Source: Mycobacterium noviomagense
Lineage (GTDB): Bacteria; Actinomycetota; Actinomycetes; Mycobacteriales; Mycobacteriaceae
Direction: 5' to 3'
Assembly: GCF_010731635.1 (NCBI RefSeq)
Contig: NZ_AP022583.1
Coordinates: forward strand, 1,984,001 to 2,048,000
DNA length: 64,000 nucleotides
The position numbers and the translations under genes are program-made. This document shows, piece after piece, positions 20,195-27,879 of the stretch. Within the stretch, counting starts at the first letter, position 1. Every line of letters begins with the position of its first letter. The notes under the pieces are model-generated. The model worked only from the letters and a program-made list of their open reading frames with translations, did no database searches and was not told the origin of the DNA.

Positions 20195-20316
20195 ACCGGT
20201 GGATACGCCGGCGGCGGGTAGCCCTGGCCGTCGGTCACCCCGCGCAACCCCCAGGTGAAGTACTTGAAGAAGAACTCGAGCTCGTCGGAAAAGTCGTAGC
20301 TGGGATCCGGATCCAT
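20191..20316 (-). CDS. Small conserved protein, Rv0157A-like
   Basis: A 41-residue protein beginning MDPDPSYDFSDELEFFFKYF and ending in a proline-rich segment (GYPPPAYPPV). GAGGTGG precedes the ATG at 20316 at good spacing. It lies opposite the end of pntB, sharing four bases, in the same place as Rv0157A of M. tuberculosis, a small conserved hypothetical of nearly the same length. It is acidic at the front and aromatic in the middle. Function unknown. Confidence 0.72.
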   Translation of the reverse strand: MDPDPSYDFSDELEFFFKYFTWGLRGVTDGQGYPPPAYPPV

Positions 20317-20412
20317 GTGACCACCTCATCTCGACCGCGACGTTTCTAGCTCCGCAGTCTAGTCCCACCCGGCAACGGCGCGACAGCCGATGAGCGGCTT
20401 GAATAGAGTATC

Positions 20413-20422
20413 CAACTAGTTG
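20413..20422. promoter_or_regulatory. Palindrome upstream of the Rv0158-like TetR gene
   Basis: CAACTAGTTG is a perfect 10-bp palindrome, 25 bases before the TetR start and at a typical promoter distance. Probably the autoregulatory operator; not proven. Confidence 0.45.
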
Positions 20423-20447
20423 ATCGACACTGCCGAAACGAGTAGAC

Positions 20448-21122
20448 ATGCCATCCGACAGCACCAGCCCGAATGGGCTTTCCCGCCGCGAGGAGCTGCT
20501 GGCCGTTGCCACCAAGCTGTTCGCCGCGCGCGGTTACCACGGCACCCGGATGGACGACGTCGCCGATGTCGTGGGGTTGAACAAGGCAACGGTGTATCAC
20601 TACTACGCCAGCAAGTCGCTGATCCTCTTCGACATCTACCGCCGGGCTGCCGAGGGCACGCTGGCTGCCGTACACGATGACCCGTCGTGGACGGCCCGCG
20701 AGGCGCTCTACCAGTACACCGTCCGGCTGCTCACCGGAATCGCCGGCAACCCCGAGCAGGCCGCTGTGTATTTCCAGGAGCAGCCGTACATCACCGAATG
20801 GTTCACCGAGGAACAGGTCGCCGAGATCCGCGAAAAGGAAACCCAGGTCTACGAACACGTGCACGGCCTGATCGACCGCGGCATCGCCAGTGGCGAGTTC
20901 TACGACTGCGACTCCCACGTACTGGCGCTCGGCTACATCGGGATGACGCTGGGCAGCTACCGCTGGCTGCGGCCCAGCGGCCGACGCACCGCCAAGGAGA
21001 TCGCCGCCGAATTCAGCACCGCGCTGCTGCGAGGCCTGATCCGCGACGAGTCGATCCGAGCGGAGTGGTCGCTCGGCGACGACGTCAAAACCGAAAGCGA
21101 TACAGCCGGTCGATATTCCTGA
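20448..21122 (+). CDS. TetR-family regulator, Rv0158 orthologue
   Basis: 224 residues. The DNA-binding domain (residues 10-60) reads REELLAVATKLFAARGYHGT then LNKATVYHYYASKSLILFDI. The C-terminal domain (TetR_C type) runs to about residue 200 and ends in a short charged tail. M. tuberculosis Rv0158 lies in the same place after pntB. Its last 38 bases overlap the convergent methyltransferase gene. Target genes are not evident from the sequence. Confidence 0.88.
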   Translation: MPSDSTSPNGLSRREELLAVATKLFAARGYHGTRMDDVADVVGLNKATVYHYYASKSLILFDIYRRAAEGTLAAVHDDPSWTAREALYQYTVRLLTGIAGNPEQAAVYFQEQPYITEWFTEEQVAEIREKETQVYEHVHGLIDRGIASGEFYDCDSHVLALGYIGMTLGSYRWLRPSGRRTAKEIAAEFSTALLRGLIRDESIRAEWSLGDDVKTESDTAGRYS

Positions 21123-21909
21123 CGAACGGGATTGCGAACAGCATCCGATAAAGCAGCCGTTGCGGCCTCAGCGGAATCTTCGCCGGATCGATGAGCGGCG
21201 CCGTCTCAAGCAGCTCCAGCCGCGGGATCCACTGCATGAGTTCGCCGCCGCCTCGGGTGCCCCATTTGACGATGCCGGACGTAAAGATCCGGGAAAGCCT
21301 TGGGCCCCACGGTGATTCCAGGTCAGCCAGCAGTTCGCCAGTGCTGAAACGATCGGTCACCCGCTGCAGCAGATCACGGACTTCGGTTGCGGTGAGGTAC
21401 ATCAGCAGCCCTTCGGCGATCACCAACGCGGGGCCACCCGCAGGGGTCTGTTCCAGCCACTGCGGATCGGTCACCGACGAGCCGATCATCCGGTATCCGT
21501 CGTGGTCGTCGTACAACTTGCGCCGTAAGTCGATGACGTTGGGGACATCGACGTCGAACCACTGCACTGTCGGTGGCGTCTCAAGCCGAAACGCACGGGT
21601 ATCCAGCCCGCAGCCCAGGTGCAGGACAACGGCATCGGGATGACGCTGCAGGAAGTCGGCGGCCCAGATGTCAAGCTGCTTGGCGCGGATTGTGACCATG
21701 AACTGGTTGGTCGCCGGCAGCATCGACCAACGCATCCGCGCGAAGTCATAGTCGATTCGGTCTACCGCCTCGGCGGCGGCGTGGTCACCGAGAACTGGGT
21801 GCGCCGAACGGCTTTCGTATGCCCGCAGGTAAAGAGTGCACAGGTTGGTCCACTCCACCGAACCCCAGCGCACGCTGCTGAAGTCGACCTTGTCCGACTG
21901 CTCTGTCAT
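21085..21909 (-). CDS. SAM-dependent methyltransferase, LCM/PPM family
   Basis: 274 residues from ATG 21909, preceded by GGAGAAAG; a longer open frame begins 33 bases upstream inside the regulator. Leucine carboxyl methyltransferase-like: VVLHLGCGLDTRAFRLE binds SAM, WFDVDVPNVIDLRRKLY is the following acidic loop, and [20 protein letters not shown] is typical. Such enzymes methylate carboxyl or hydroxyl groups of small molecules. It is coupled (ATGA) to the upstream regulator gene, so the pair forms one unit. M. tuberculosis has no equivalent here. Confidence 0.87.
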   Translation of the reverse strand: MTEQSDKVDFSSVRWGSVEWTNLCTLYLRAYESRSAHPVLGDHAAAEAVDRIDYDFARMRWSMLPATNQFMVTIRAKQLDIWAADFLQRHPDAVVLHLGCGLDTRAFRLETPPTVQWFDVDVPNVIDLRRKLYDDHDGYRMIGSSVTDPQWLEQTPAGGPALVIAEGLLMYLTATEVRDLLQRVTDRFSTGELLADLESPWGPRLSRIFTSGIVKWGTRGGGELMQWIPRLELLETAPLIDPAKIPLRPQRLLYRMLFAIPFVRNIDRLYRFRF

Positions 21910-22376
21910 CGCTTTCTCCTGTCGGCGCGATACTCGCTCCACCGCCGCATCAGTTCGTCGCGGTAGTCGCTGACGCAGAACTCACAGAAGTCCCGGAAAT
22001 CCTCCAGTCGCTCACGCTGTTCGGCGCGATCCTTGTCCAGCAGCGACAGGCCGAACTCGGCCACTTCGATGCCGGGCCGCATCAGTGCCAGTTGCACGTT
22101 CAAGACGCTGGTGAACCCCCCGGGGGTGACACGGTAATGATGTTGGCGCGACGCGGCGGGCAGCCGCTGGATCATGCCGCCCTCCTGGAGTTGACGCGCC
22201 ACAGTGCTGACCGATGCTTTGCTCACCAACAGCGCCTCGGCGATTTGCGACAACGATTGCTGCGGCGGGTCACAGATCATCAGCCACCCGTAGACCCGGC
22301 CCATCGTTCGGGTGGCACCCAGCATCTCGAAGAACAAGCCGACACGGTCGACGAACTCCGCTTCGCCAGGAGACAT
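21906..22376 (-). CDS. GbsR/MarR-type winged-helix regulator
   Basis: 156 residues from ATG 22376, which has GAGGTGG upstream; GTG 22382 is the longer alternative. Resembles GbsR-type MarR proteins: FFEMLGATRTMGRVYGWLMI then QSLSQIAEALLVSKASVST as the helix-turn-helix, with RLPAASRQHHYRVTPGGF as the wing. The C-terminus is helical and acidic-basic mixed. A strong 22-bp dyad sits 16 bases upstream, so it likely represses its own gene and the coupled methyltransferase. Confidence 0.83.
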   Translation of the reverse strand: MSPGEAEFVDRVGLFFEMLGATRTMGRVYGWLMICDPPQQSLSQIAEALLVSKASVSTVARQLQEGGMIQRLPAASRQHHYRVTPGGFTSVLNVQLALMRPGIEVAEFGLSLLDKDRAEQRERLEDFRDFCEFCVSDYRDELMRRWSEYRADRRKR

Positions 22377-22392
22377 TGCCACCTCGTCATGA

Positions 22393-22414
22393 ACGTTCAG
22401 TACGGACTGAACGT
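22393..22414. promoter_or_regulatory. Perfect 9+4+9 dyad, likely operator of the GbsR-type regulator
   Basis: ACGTTCAGT and its exact complement ACTGAACGT are separated by ACGG. It lies 16 bases upstream of the regulator gene and 25 bases beyond the end of the hydrolase gene. Eighteen symmetrical bases make it one of the strongest dyads in the window. Fits a MarR/GbsR dimer site. Confidence 0.65.
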
Positions 22415-22439
22415 AGTATAAGCTGCGCCTGGCGAGGGG

Positions 22440-23336
22440 CTACCGAGCGCCTGGCTTCAGATGCATGTCGAGGAAGGCCAGCTGATCCGCGACGACTCGG
22501 TCGAAAGCGTCTCCCACGTAGATGTCGAAGTGACCTTCTGGATAGACCTTAATTTCGCCTCGTGGCGCTTTGGCGCCGTGGCGCAGGGTGGCCGCGGCGG
22601 GTGCCACCGAGTCGCGTTCGCACACACAGAACAAGATCGGGCAAATGACCTTCGTGGCCGCACGGCCCGGCCGGTAGCTGAGGACCTTGATAGCGAAGCG
22701 GGCGGCGACCTCGTTCCGGAATTGCATCCCGTCGGGCAGCAGCCGCAGGAATCCCGGGTACGCGTCGGGTGCGTTCATCAGCGCGATCTCGTCCGGGTAG
22801 CCGACCACCGGCACCATCACCGGCGGCCTGCCGAGCCGGGCAGCGGCCAGATCGCGCAACGCTAATGCGGTAATGCGCGCGGTGATCAATGGGTTCATCT
22901 TGCGCGTAGAGGCGATGCCGTCGGTGAACGGGCACTGAGCGACGACGGCCGCGATACCCGGCAGCCGGGCCGCCGTGGCGATCACATGACCGCCACTAAA
23001 AGAGGTGCCCCACAAGCCGATTCGTTGATCGTCGACCCCTGGCAGCGTGCGGGCATAGGCAACAGCGGCCGCCCAGTCCTGCAATTGCATGCCGATGTCA
23101 AGCAGCTGGCGGGGCTCGCCTTCGCTGTCACCGAAGTTGCGGTAGTCGAACACCAGGCAGGCAAATCCCGCAGCACAGAAGCGTTCGGCGTAGGCGTCGA
23201 GCCGCATGGCGCGCACACCACCGAGCCCGTGCGCCATCACCAGCAGCGGCGCATCGCCGGTTGTTTCCGGCCGGTACAGCCAGGCGCTGATCCGTTCATG
23301 GCCGGAGTTGAACTGGACATCCGCACGCTGTCCCAT
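22440..23336 (-). CDS. Alpha/beta hydrolase
   Basis: 298 residues from ATG 23336; the open frame extends 57 bases further into the divergent gene's promoter. Nucleophile Ser112 in GTSFSGG, likely acid Asp in CERDSVAP, and His in PEGHFDIY complete the triad; the oxyanion segment is AHGLGGVRAMRLD. Resembles the dienelactone-hydrolase/acetyl-xylan-esterase-like group of hydrolases. Substrate unknown; esters or lactones are plausible. It is divergent from the Rv0161-like flavoprotein, with starts 48 bases apart. Confidence 0.85.
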   Translation of the reverse strand: MGQRADVQFNSGHERISAWLYRPETTGDAPLLVMAHGLGGVRAMRLDAYAERFCAAGFACLVFDYRNFGDSEGEPRQLLDIGMQLQDWAAAVAYARTLPGVDDQRIGLWGTSFSGGHVIATAARLPGIAAVVAQCPFTDGIASTRKMNPLITARITALALRDLAAARLGRPPVMVPVVGYPDEIALMNAPDAYPGFLRLLPDGMQFRNEVAARFAIKVLSYRPGRAATKVICPILFCVCERDSVAPAAATLRHGAKAPRGEIKVYPEGHFDIYVGDAFDRVVADQLAFLDMHLKPGAR

Positions 23337-23383
23337 CAATGCCTCCGTCTCGGCCTGGCGTCGCCATGTGATACTCCCACGCG

Positions 23384-24736
23384 ATGACCGCACGCATGCT
23401 GCAGCGGCTGTCCACGGTCGTGGGAGCTAAGCACATCAGCGCCGATTCCGACGTCCTGGCCGCCCGCAGCGTCGACCACACCGGCCGCCACCGCGGTCAA
23501 GCGAGTGCGCTGGTGCGTCCCGGCTCCACCGACGAGGTCGCCGAGGTGCTGCGCGTGTGCCGCGACGCCGGCGCACACGTCACCGTTCAAGGCGGATGCA
23601 CATCGCTGGTCGCCGGCACCGTCCCCGAGCACGACGATGTGCTGCTGTCCACCGAGCGACTGAACACCGTCGGGTCGGTCGGCAGCGTCGAGCGCCGTCT
23701 CCAGGTCGGCGCCGGGGCCACGCTGGCCGCCGTGCAGCAGGCTGCGAGTGGTGCCGGTCTGGTCTTCGGCGTCGACTTGGCCGCCCGCGACACGGCAACC
23801 GTCGGCGGCATGGCTTCCACCAATGCCGGCGGACTGCGCACTGTGCGCTACGGCAACATGGGCGCGCAGGTGCTCGGCTTGGACGTCGCGCTGCCCGACG
23901 GCTCGGTGCTGCGCCGGCACAGCAGGGTGCGTGCCGACAACACCGGCTACGACTTGCCCGCGCTGTTCGTCGGCGCCGAGGGAACCCTCGGCGTCATCAC
24001 CGCGCTCGACCTGCGTCTGCACCCGGCGCCCTCGCACCGGGTGACCGCCATATGCGGCTTCTCCGACCTCGGCGCATTGGTCGATGCGGCGCGAGTGTTT
24101 CGCGATCTCGACGGCATCGCGGCGCTGGAACTGATCGACGGCCAAGCAAGTGCCCTGACCGCAGAACGTCTCGGAGTGGCGGCGCCGGTGAGCGGGGACT
24201 GGCTGCTGGTGGTGGAGTTGGCGGGCGATCACGACCAGACCCCGCGGCTGGCCGGCGCGTTGGACGGCGCGTGGCTGTGCGGCGAGCCCGCGGTCGGTGT
24301 GGATGTCGCCGCGCGGCAGCGGCTCTGGCGGGTGCGGGAATCGGTGCCGGAAGTTCTCGGCGCCTACGGTCCGCCAGTGAAATTCGACGTGTCACTGCCG
24401 CTGTCGGCGATCTGCGGCTTTGCCCACAAGGCTGCGAAGCTGGTGGACCGCTATGCTCCCGGCGCCCTGTCGCTGTTGTTCGGCCACATCGGCGAAGGCA
24501 ATCTGCATCTGAACGTCCTGCGTTGCGGGCGCGAGCAGGAACCCGACCTGTGCGCGGCGATCATGGAGTTGATCGCCGCCTGCGGCGGCAACGTCAGCTC
24601 CGAACACGGCGTGGGTAGCCGCAAACGCGCTTACCTCGGCATGTCCCGCGAACCGGCCGACATCGCCGCGATGCGGACGGTCAAGAAGGCTTTCGACCCG
24701 ACCGGCTACCTCAACGCCGCTGTGCTTTTCGACTAA
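23384..24736 (+). CDS. FAD-linked oxidase, GlcD type, Rv0161 orthologue
   Basis: 450 residues. The PCMH-type FAD domain occupies residues 35-215 (HVTVQGGCTSLVAGTVPEH, ATVGGMASTNAGGLRTVRYG). The C-terminal oxidase domain ends with LFGHIGEGNLHLNVL and SSEHGVGSRKRAYLG, the GlcD/D-lactate dehydrogenase signatures that hold the metal and substrate. Oxidises a 2-hydroxy acid or similar, donating electrons to quinone or a partner. Its stop overlaps that of the convergent TetR gene. Confidence 0.92.
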   Translation: MTARMLQRLSTVVGAKHISADSDVLAARSVDHTGRHRGQASALVRPGSTDEVAEVLRVCRDAGAHVTVQGGCTSLVAGTVPEHDDVLLSTERLNTVGSVGSVERRLQVGAGATLAAVQQAASGAGLVFGVDLAARDTATVGGMASTNAGGLRTVRYGNMGAQVLGLDVALPDGSVLRRHSRVRADNTGYDLPALFVGAEGTLGVITALDLRLHPAPSHRVTAICGFSDLGALVDAARVFRDLDGIAALELIDGQASALTAERLGVAAPVSGDWLLVVELAGDHDQTPRLAGALDGAWLCGEPAVGVDVAARQRLWRVRESVPEVLGAYGPPVKFDVSLPLSAICGFAHKAAKLVDRYAPGALSLLFGHIGEGNLHLNVLRCGREQEPDLCAAIMELIAACGGNVSSEHGVGSRKRAYLGMSREPADIAAMRTVKKAFDPTGYLNAAVLFD

Positions 24737-25269
24737 TCACTCGCTTTGATGCCCACAGCGTGGCGGAGTTGCGCCAAGAACTGCTCGGCGTCGTCGGCTC
24801 GGACCATGTAGTGCGAGATTGCGATCCGGATCGCGGCTGCGGCTTTGACCGCGCCGCCGGGCCCCGGAAGCAGGCGTTGCAGTCCTTCACGCATTTCCGG
24901 AAGGACACGGGAGAACTGCGCGATCACATGCTCGGGCTCGATGTCGATCATGCGCACGCCCGAGTAGGAGTATTGGTATTCGACGATGAAACGTAAGGCG
25001 GCGTCGAGCCTGTCGGCGCCCTTAAGACCGGCTGTTGCCTTGGCTAAACCGCTTTCGAAAGTCTGACGTTCGTAGCTCGAAAACGCATCCAGCAACTCCT
25101 CTTTCGACGCGAACCAGCGGTAGAGGGTCGGACGCGAGACATGCGCCTGCGCGGCGACGTCAGAGAGGCTGAGCTTGCGTTTGCCGTTGCGGCTGACCAC
25201 CTCGGCGGTGGCCGCAAGGATCCGCTGCCGGGTCGAAGTGTCGGTGTCGGTGGTCGTCGGGTGGTTCAC
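24733..25269 (-). CDS. TetR-family regulator, candidate master of the 24.7-32.5 kb cluster
   Basis: 178 residues from GTG 25269; an open frame continues upstream to 25377 but would cover the operator. N-terminal helix-turn-helix: RILAATAEVVSRNGKRKLSL and AQAHVSRPTLYRWFASKEEL. The rest is a helical ligand domain with no recognised relative. A TTTACA-N14-TGTCAC dyad sits 11 bases before its start, and four more copies lie before its downstream neighbours, so autoregulation and control of the cluster are likely. The inducer is probably a CoA thioester or acid from the pathway. M. tuberculosis lacks it here. Confidence 0.85.
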   Translation of the reverse strand: MNHPTTTDTDTSTRQRILAATAEVVSRNGKRKLSLSDVAAQAHVSRPTLYRWFASKEELLDAFSSYERQTFESGLAKATAGLKGADRLDAALRFIVEYQYSYSGVRMIDIEPEHVIAQFSRVLPEMREGLQRLLPGPGGAVKAAAAIRIAISHYMVRADDAEQFLAQLRHAVGIKASD

Positions 25270-25279
25270 GTCTGAAAAC

Positions 25280-25305
25280 TTTACAAACTTTGGTCGAAGT
25301 GTCAC
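25280..25305. promoter_or_regulatory. Dyad operator 1 of 5 (TTTACA-N14-TGTCAC), TetR/SDR divergent promoter
   Basis: TTTACA at 25280-25285 and TGTCAC at 25300-25305, exactly 14 bases apart. It covers the TetR ribosome-site region and lies 88 bases before the divergent SDR-like gene. Same spacing and half-sites as four other copies downstream. Confidence 0.7.
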
Positions 25306-25393
25306 GCTGTTTTCGTGCCACTGTCTTGGTCCTTCGGGGGAGCCTTTCCGCCCGCCGGCGAGGTAACTGACCACCAAATCCTAGACGCTGGTC

Positions 25394-26062
25394 GTGACTG
25401 AAGCTGAGCCCGCCGTGCCGGCCCAGCCTCCGCGCGCCGTCATGCTGACCGGCGCATCGTCACCGGTAGCCCGCGCCACGGCGGCGCGATTGGCTCGTCG
25501 GGGCGATCTGGTGCTGATAGGCAGCCGGCGCCCCGAGATCTGTGAGCGGCTCGCCGCTCGTCTTCGGGCACAAGGCGCGACGGCGTTCGCTGCCTACCTC
25601 GATCTGGCCGACACGTCGTCGATCGATTTGTTCGTCGAGTCGGCGCGTTATCTCGTCGGCGAGGTGGACGTGCTGATCACCGACGCTGGCCTCTCAGCCG
25701 CCAGAAGCGATATGTTCGGCGCGCAACACCTTGCGGCACAAGTGATTCCGCCGATGATCAGGCGTGGCCGTGGCGACGTGGTTCTGGTCAGTCCGGACAT
25801 CCTTGCCGGCGCGACGCCACCAAATGCGTGCCGGCGTGCCCTGGACGCGTGGTTATCGGGCTTGGACGCCGAATTCGTCGGCACCGGCGTGCGGGCGTCG
25901 ATCATCCGGTCCGCCGGGATCGCCGCTCGCGTGGCACCGGCCGACGTCGCACGTGTGATCGCAGCCATGGTCGGGTCCGGCGAGTCGATGCACCTGCGGC
26001 TTGTTGAGGTCATCTCGCAGCACCCGGCGCCCGCACCGGCCAAAGAGCGAAAAGCTCGCTGA
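25394..26062 (+). CDS. SDR-fold protein lacking the usual catalytic Tyr/Lys
   Basis: 222 residues from GTG 25394. The Rossmann part is normal (MLTGASSPVARATAARLARR, YLDLADTSSID, DVLITDAGLSA). Where SDRs have YxxxK the sequence reads TPPNACRRALDAWLSG, so the tyrosine is replaced by Asn or lost and the lysine is not conserved. It may bind NAD(P) without standard chemistry, or be a structural or regulatory member. It is divergent from the TetR gene with the dyad between them, so it probably belongs to the regulon. Confidence 0.82.
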   Translation: MTEAEPAVPAQPPRAVMLTGASSPVARATAARLARRGDLVLIGSRRPEICERLAARLRAQGATAFAAYLDLADTSSIDLFVESARYLVGEVDVLITDAGLSAARSDMFGAQHLAAQVIPPMIRRGRGDVVLVSPDILAGATPPNACRRALDAWLSGLDAEFVGTGVRASIIRSAGIAARVAPADVARVIAAMVGSGESMHLRLVEVISQHPAPAPAKERKAR

Positions 26063-26096
26063 GCGTCGCCGACCGGCCCCACATCCTCGGCGGAAG

Positions 26097-26906
26097 CTAG
26101 GTTCGGCGGCGCACCAGCACGGACTGCTGAATGCCGCCCACCGCTTCGTGCTCGTCGAACAGGGTGCCCACGGTCGTTCCGATACCGTCTGGGCCGTAAC
26201 TGGTTTCGGCGCGAATACCAATCCACTCGCCCTGCGGAATCCGGTGCACATGCACAACGAGGTCGTTGTTGAGAAATGTCCATTTGGTGATGTCGAGTTT
26301 CGACCCGATGCCATTGGCGCAATCAGCCACCGCGAAGAGTCGCTCCAGCGGCGACATCGTTTCACCCTTGACGAGATCGACGGTGGGCTTGATCCACGAT
26401 TCGCCCGGCCCGGCATCGAGGGGCGGGGTGAGCCAGCGCCAATCCAGGCTGTGCACGTAGTTGCGGTCGAAATCTTTTTCCAGGTTGCGGCTGCGCCCTT
26501 GACTGAGCGGCCCGAGCGGCGGGGCTGGCGCGTTCACGACATCCGCTGTGTCGAGCTGCAGGAGCCGCCACCCGCTGGCCTGGGCGACGGGTCTGGGCTG
26601 ACCGCCCGGCCCCAGGCCCAGCATCTCGGCGGTAAGCAACTCGATCTGCTTGCCGGGCCGTTCGATCCGCGAGCGAACCCAGAAGTCGCCTTCCGCCGGT
26701 ACGGGACCCAGCAAGTCGACGACGACGCGGCTGAGCCGGGTGTCGTCGCGGCGAGCGCAGCGCTCGAGTGCCCGCACCAATAGCGCGGACACCGGTGCGG
26801 CGTGCTGCATCGACGCTGACCACGTGCTGCGCACCAGATCGGTTGCAGTGAACTTCTCGCCCAACGGATCGGCAGAGTCGACCAGCTCGTAGTACGAGTC
26901 GCTCAT
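26097..26906 (-). CDS. TesB-like thioesterase family protein (first)
   Basis: 269 residues from ATG 26906. Double-hotdog TesB-like fold of the kind annotated as thioesterase-family proteins in mycobacteria: FTATDLVRSTWSASMQHAAP at the front, ERLFAVADCANGIGSKLD and WIGIRAETSYGPDGIGTTVG in the second hotdog. Expected to hydrolyse or bind acyl-CoA thioesters. It begins 17 bases after the stop of the SMP-30 gene, so the two form an operon driven from the dyad at 27794. The exact substrate is unknown. Confidence 0.82.
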   Translation of the reverse strand: MSDSYYELVDSADPLGEKFTATDLVRSTWSASMQHAAPVSALLVRALERCARRDDTRLSRVVVDLLGPVPAEGDFWVRSRIERPGKQIELLTAEMLGLGPGGQPRPVAQASGWRLLQLDTADVVNAPAPPLGPLSQGRSRNLEKDFDRNYVHSLDWRWLTPPLDAGPGESWIKPTVDLVKGETMSPLERLFAVADCANGIGSKLDITKWTFLNNDLVVHVHRIPQGEWIGIRAETSYGPDGIGTTVGTLFDEHEAVGGIQQSVLVRRRT

Positions 26907-26922
26907 GCGTCTTTCGCCAGTG

Positions 26923-27753
26923 TCACGGCAGGCCGGCGCCGGGAATGTCGACGGTGACGGCGTCCAGCCGAGACAACCGAGTTCCCTTGAGCCGCTTGGG
27001 ATACACATCGGTGCTCGACAACAGAAAAAGGGTACGGCGTGCCGGACCGCCGAGCGTGCAGGCGATGGCGGCCCGCTCGCCGATGTCGATGCGGTCCGTT
27101 ACCACGCCGCCGGCGGTGATCCGTTCGAACTGGTGGCGCAGAGTCATCGCCGTCCACACCCCGCCGTCGGCGTCCAGCGCGATACCGTCGGGTGGTCCGT
27201 CCAGCCCGTCGGCGAAGGTCCGGCGGTCGGTGAGGGCACCGTCCTCGGTGATGCGGAAGGCGGTCAACCGGCGCGCCATCGACTCGGCGACGATCAACGT
27301 TCGGTCGGGCGTGATCACCATGCCGTTAGGGAAATCTAGGTCTTCAGCGACGACGCTCACCGAATTGTCGGGATCGAGGCGCACGATCACACCGCCGTGG
27401 AAGCCCTGGGACCCGATGTAGGCGCGCCCGGCGTCGTCGACGACCATATCGCCGAGCTCATCCGGTACCGCCTCGGCAAGGTCGGCGATCGTGGTCACGC
27501 TGTCGCCGTCATAGCGCAAAACCAGCCGGTCTTCGGTGGAGGTGATCAGCAGTGAGCCGTCCGGCCGAAAACCCAACCCGGACGGGCTGTGACCAGGCAG
27601 CGGCAACGTCGTCATCGAGCCGCCCAGCGTGACGGTGTGCACCGCCTCGCCGAGCATGTCGGAGAACCACAGCAGGCCCTCGAACCAACGTGGGCCTTCA
27701 CCGAAGCAGAAGCCTTCGGCTAACGGCGTCAGCTGGTCAACTGTCAACGCCAT
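26923..27753 (-). CDS. SMP-30/gluconolactonase-family lactone hydrolase
   Basis: 276 residues, six-bladed propeller of the SMP-30/gluconolactonase family. Metal-site positions are recognisable: Glu19 (GEGPRW), Asn143 (DFPNGMV), Asp189 (PPDGIA). Hydrolyses lactones or organophosphate-like esters. An AGGAGG lies somewhat far (about 13 bases) from the ATG at 27753. The upstream dyad (27794-27819) is shared with the divergent F420-type gene. In a CoA-thioester pathway it could open a ring lactone; this is inference. Confidence 0.85.
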   Translation of the reverse strand: MALTVDQLTPLAEGFCFGEGPRWFEGLLWFSDMLGEAVHTVTLGGSMTTLPLPGHSPSGLGFRPDGSLLITSTEDRLVLRYDGDSVTTIADLAEAVPDELGDMVVDDAGRAYIGSQGFHGGVIVRLDPDNSVSVVAEDLDFPNGMVITPDRTLIVAESMARRLTAFRITEDGALTDRRTFADGLDGPPDGIALDADGGVWTAMTLRHQFERITAGGVVTDRIDIGERAAIACTLGGPARRTLFLLSSTDVYPKRLKGTRLSRLDAVTVDIPGAGLP

Positions 27754-27793
27754 TCGATGTGTCCTTACCTCCTGTGACGACGCCTACCGAAGG

Positions 27794-27819
27794 TTTACAG
27801 AGTAGCCGACAAGTGTCAC
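27794..27819. promoter_or_regulatory. Dyad operator 2 of 5, SMP-30/monooxygenase divergent promoter
   Basis: TTTACA 27794-27799 and TGTCAC 27814-27819, 14 bases apart. Lies 40 bases from the SMP-30 start and 60 bases from the divergent F420-type oxidoreductase start. Confidence 0.7.
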
Positions 27820-27879
27820 GGAAGTTCCACCGACCGTGTACCGTTTCGGTGCAACGGCGCTACCAGCGAAACGGCGAGC

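Noticed and set aside
23337..23393. 19-residue N-terminal extension of the hydrolase
   Set aside because: It overlaps the divergent Rv0161-like start; ATG 23336 matches the family start.
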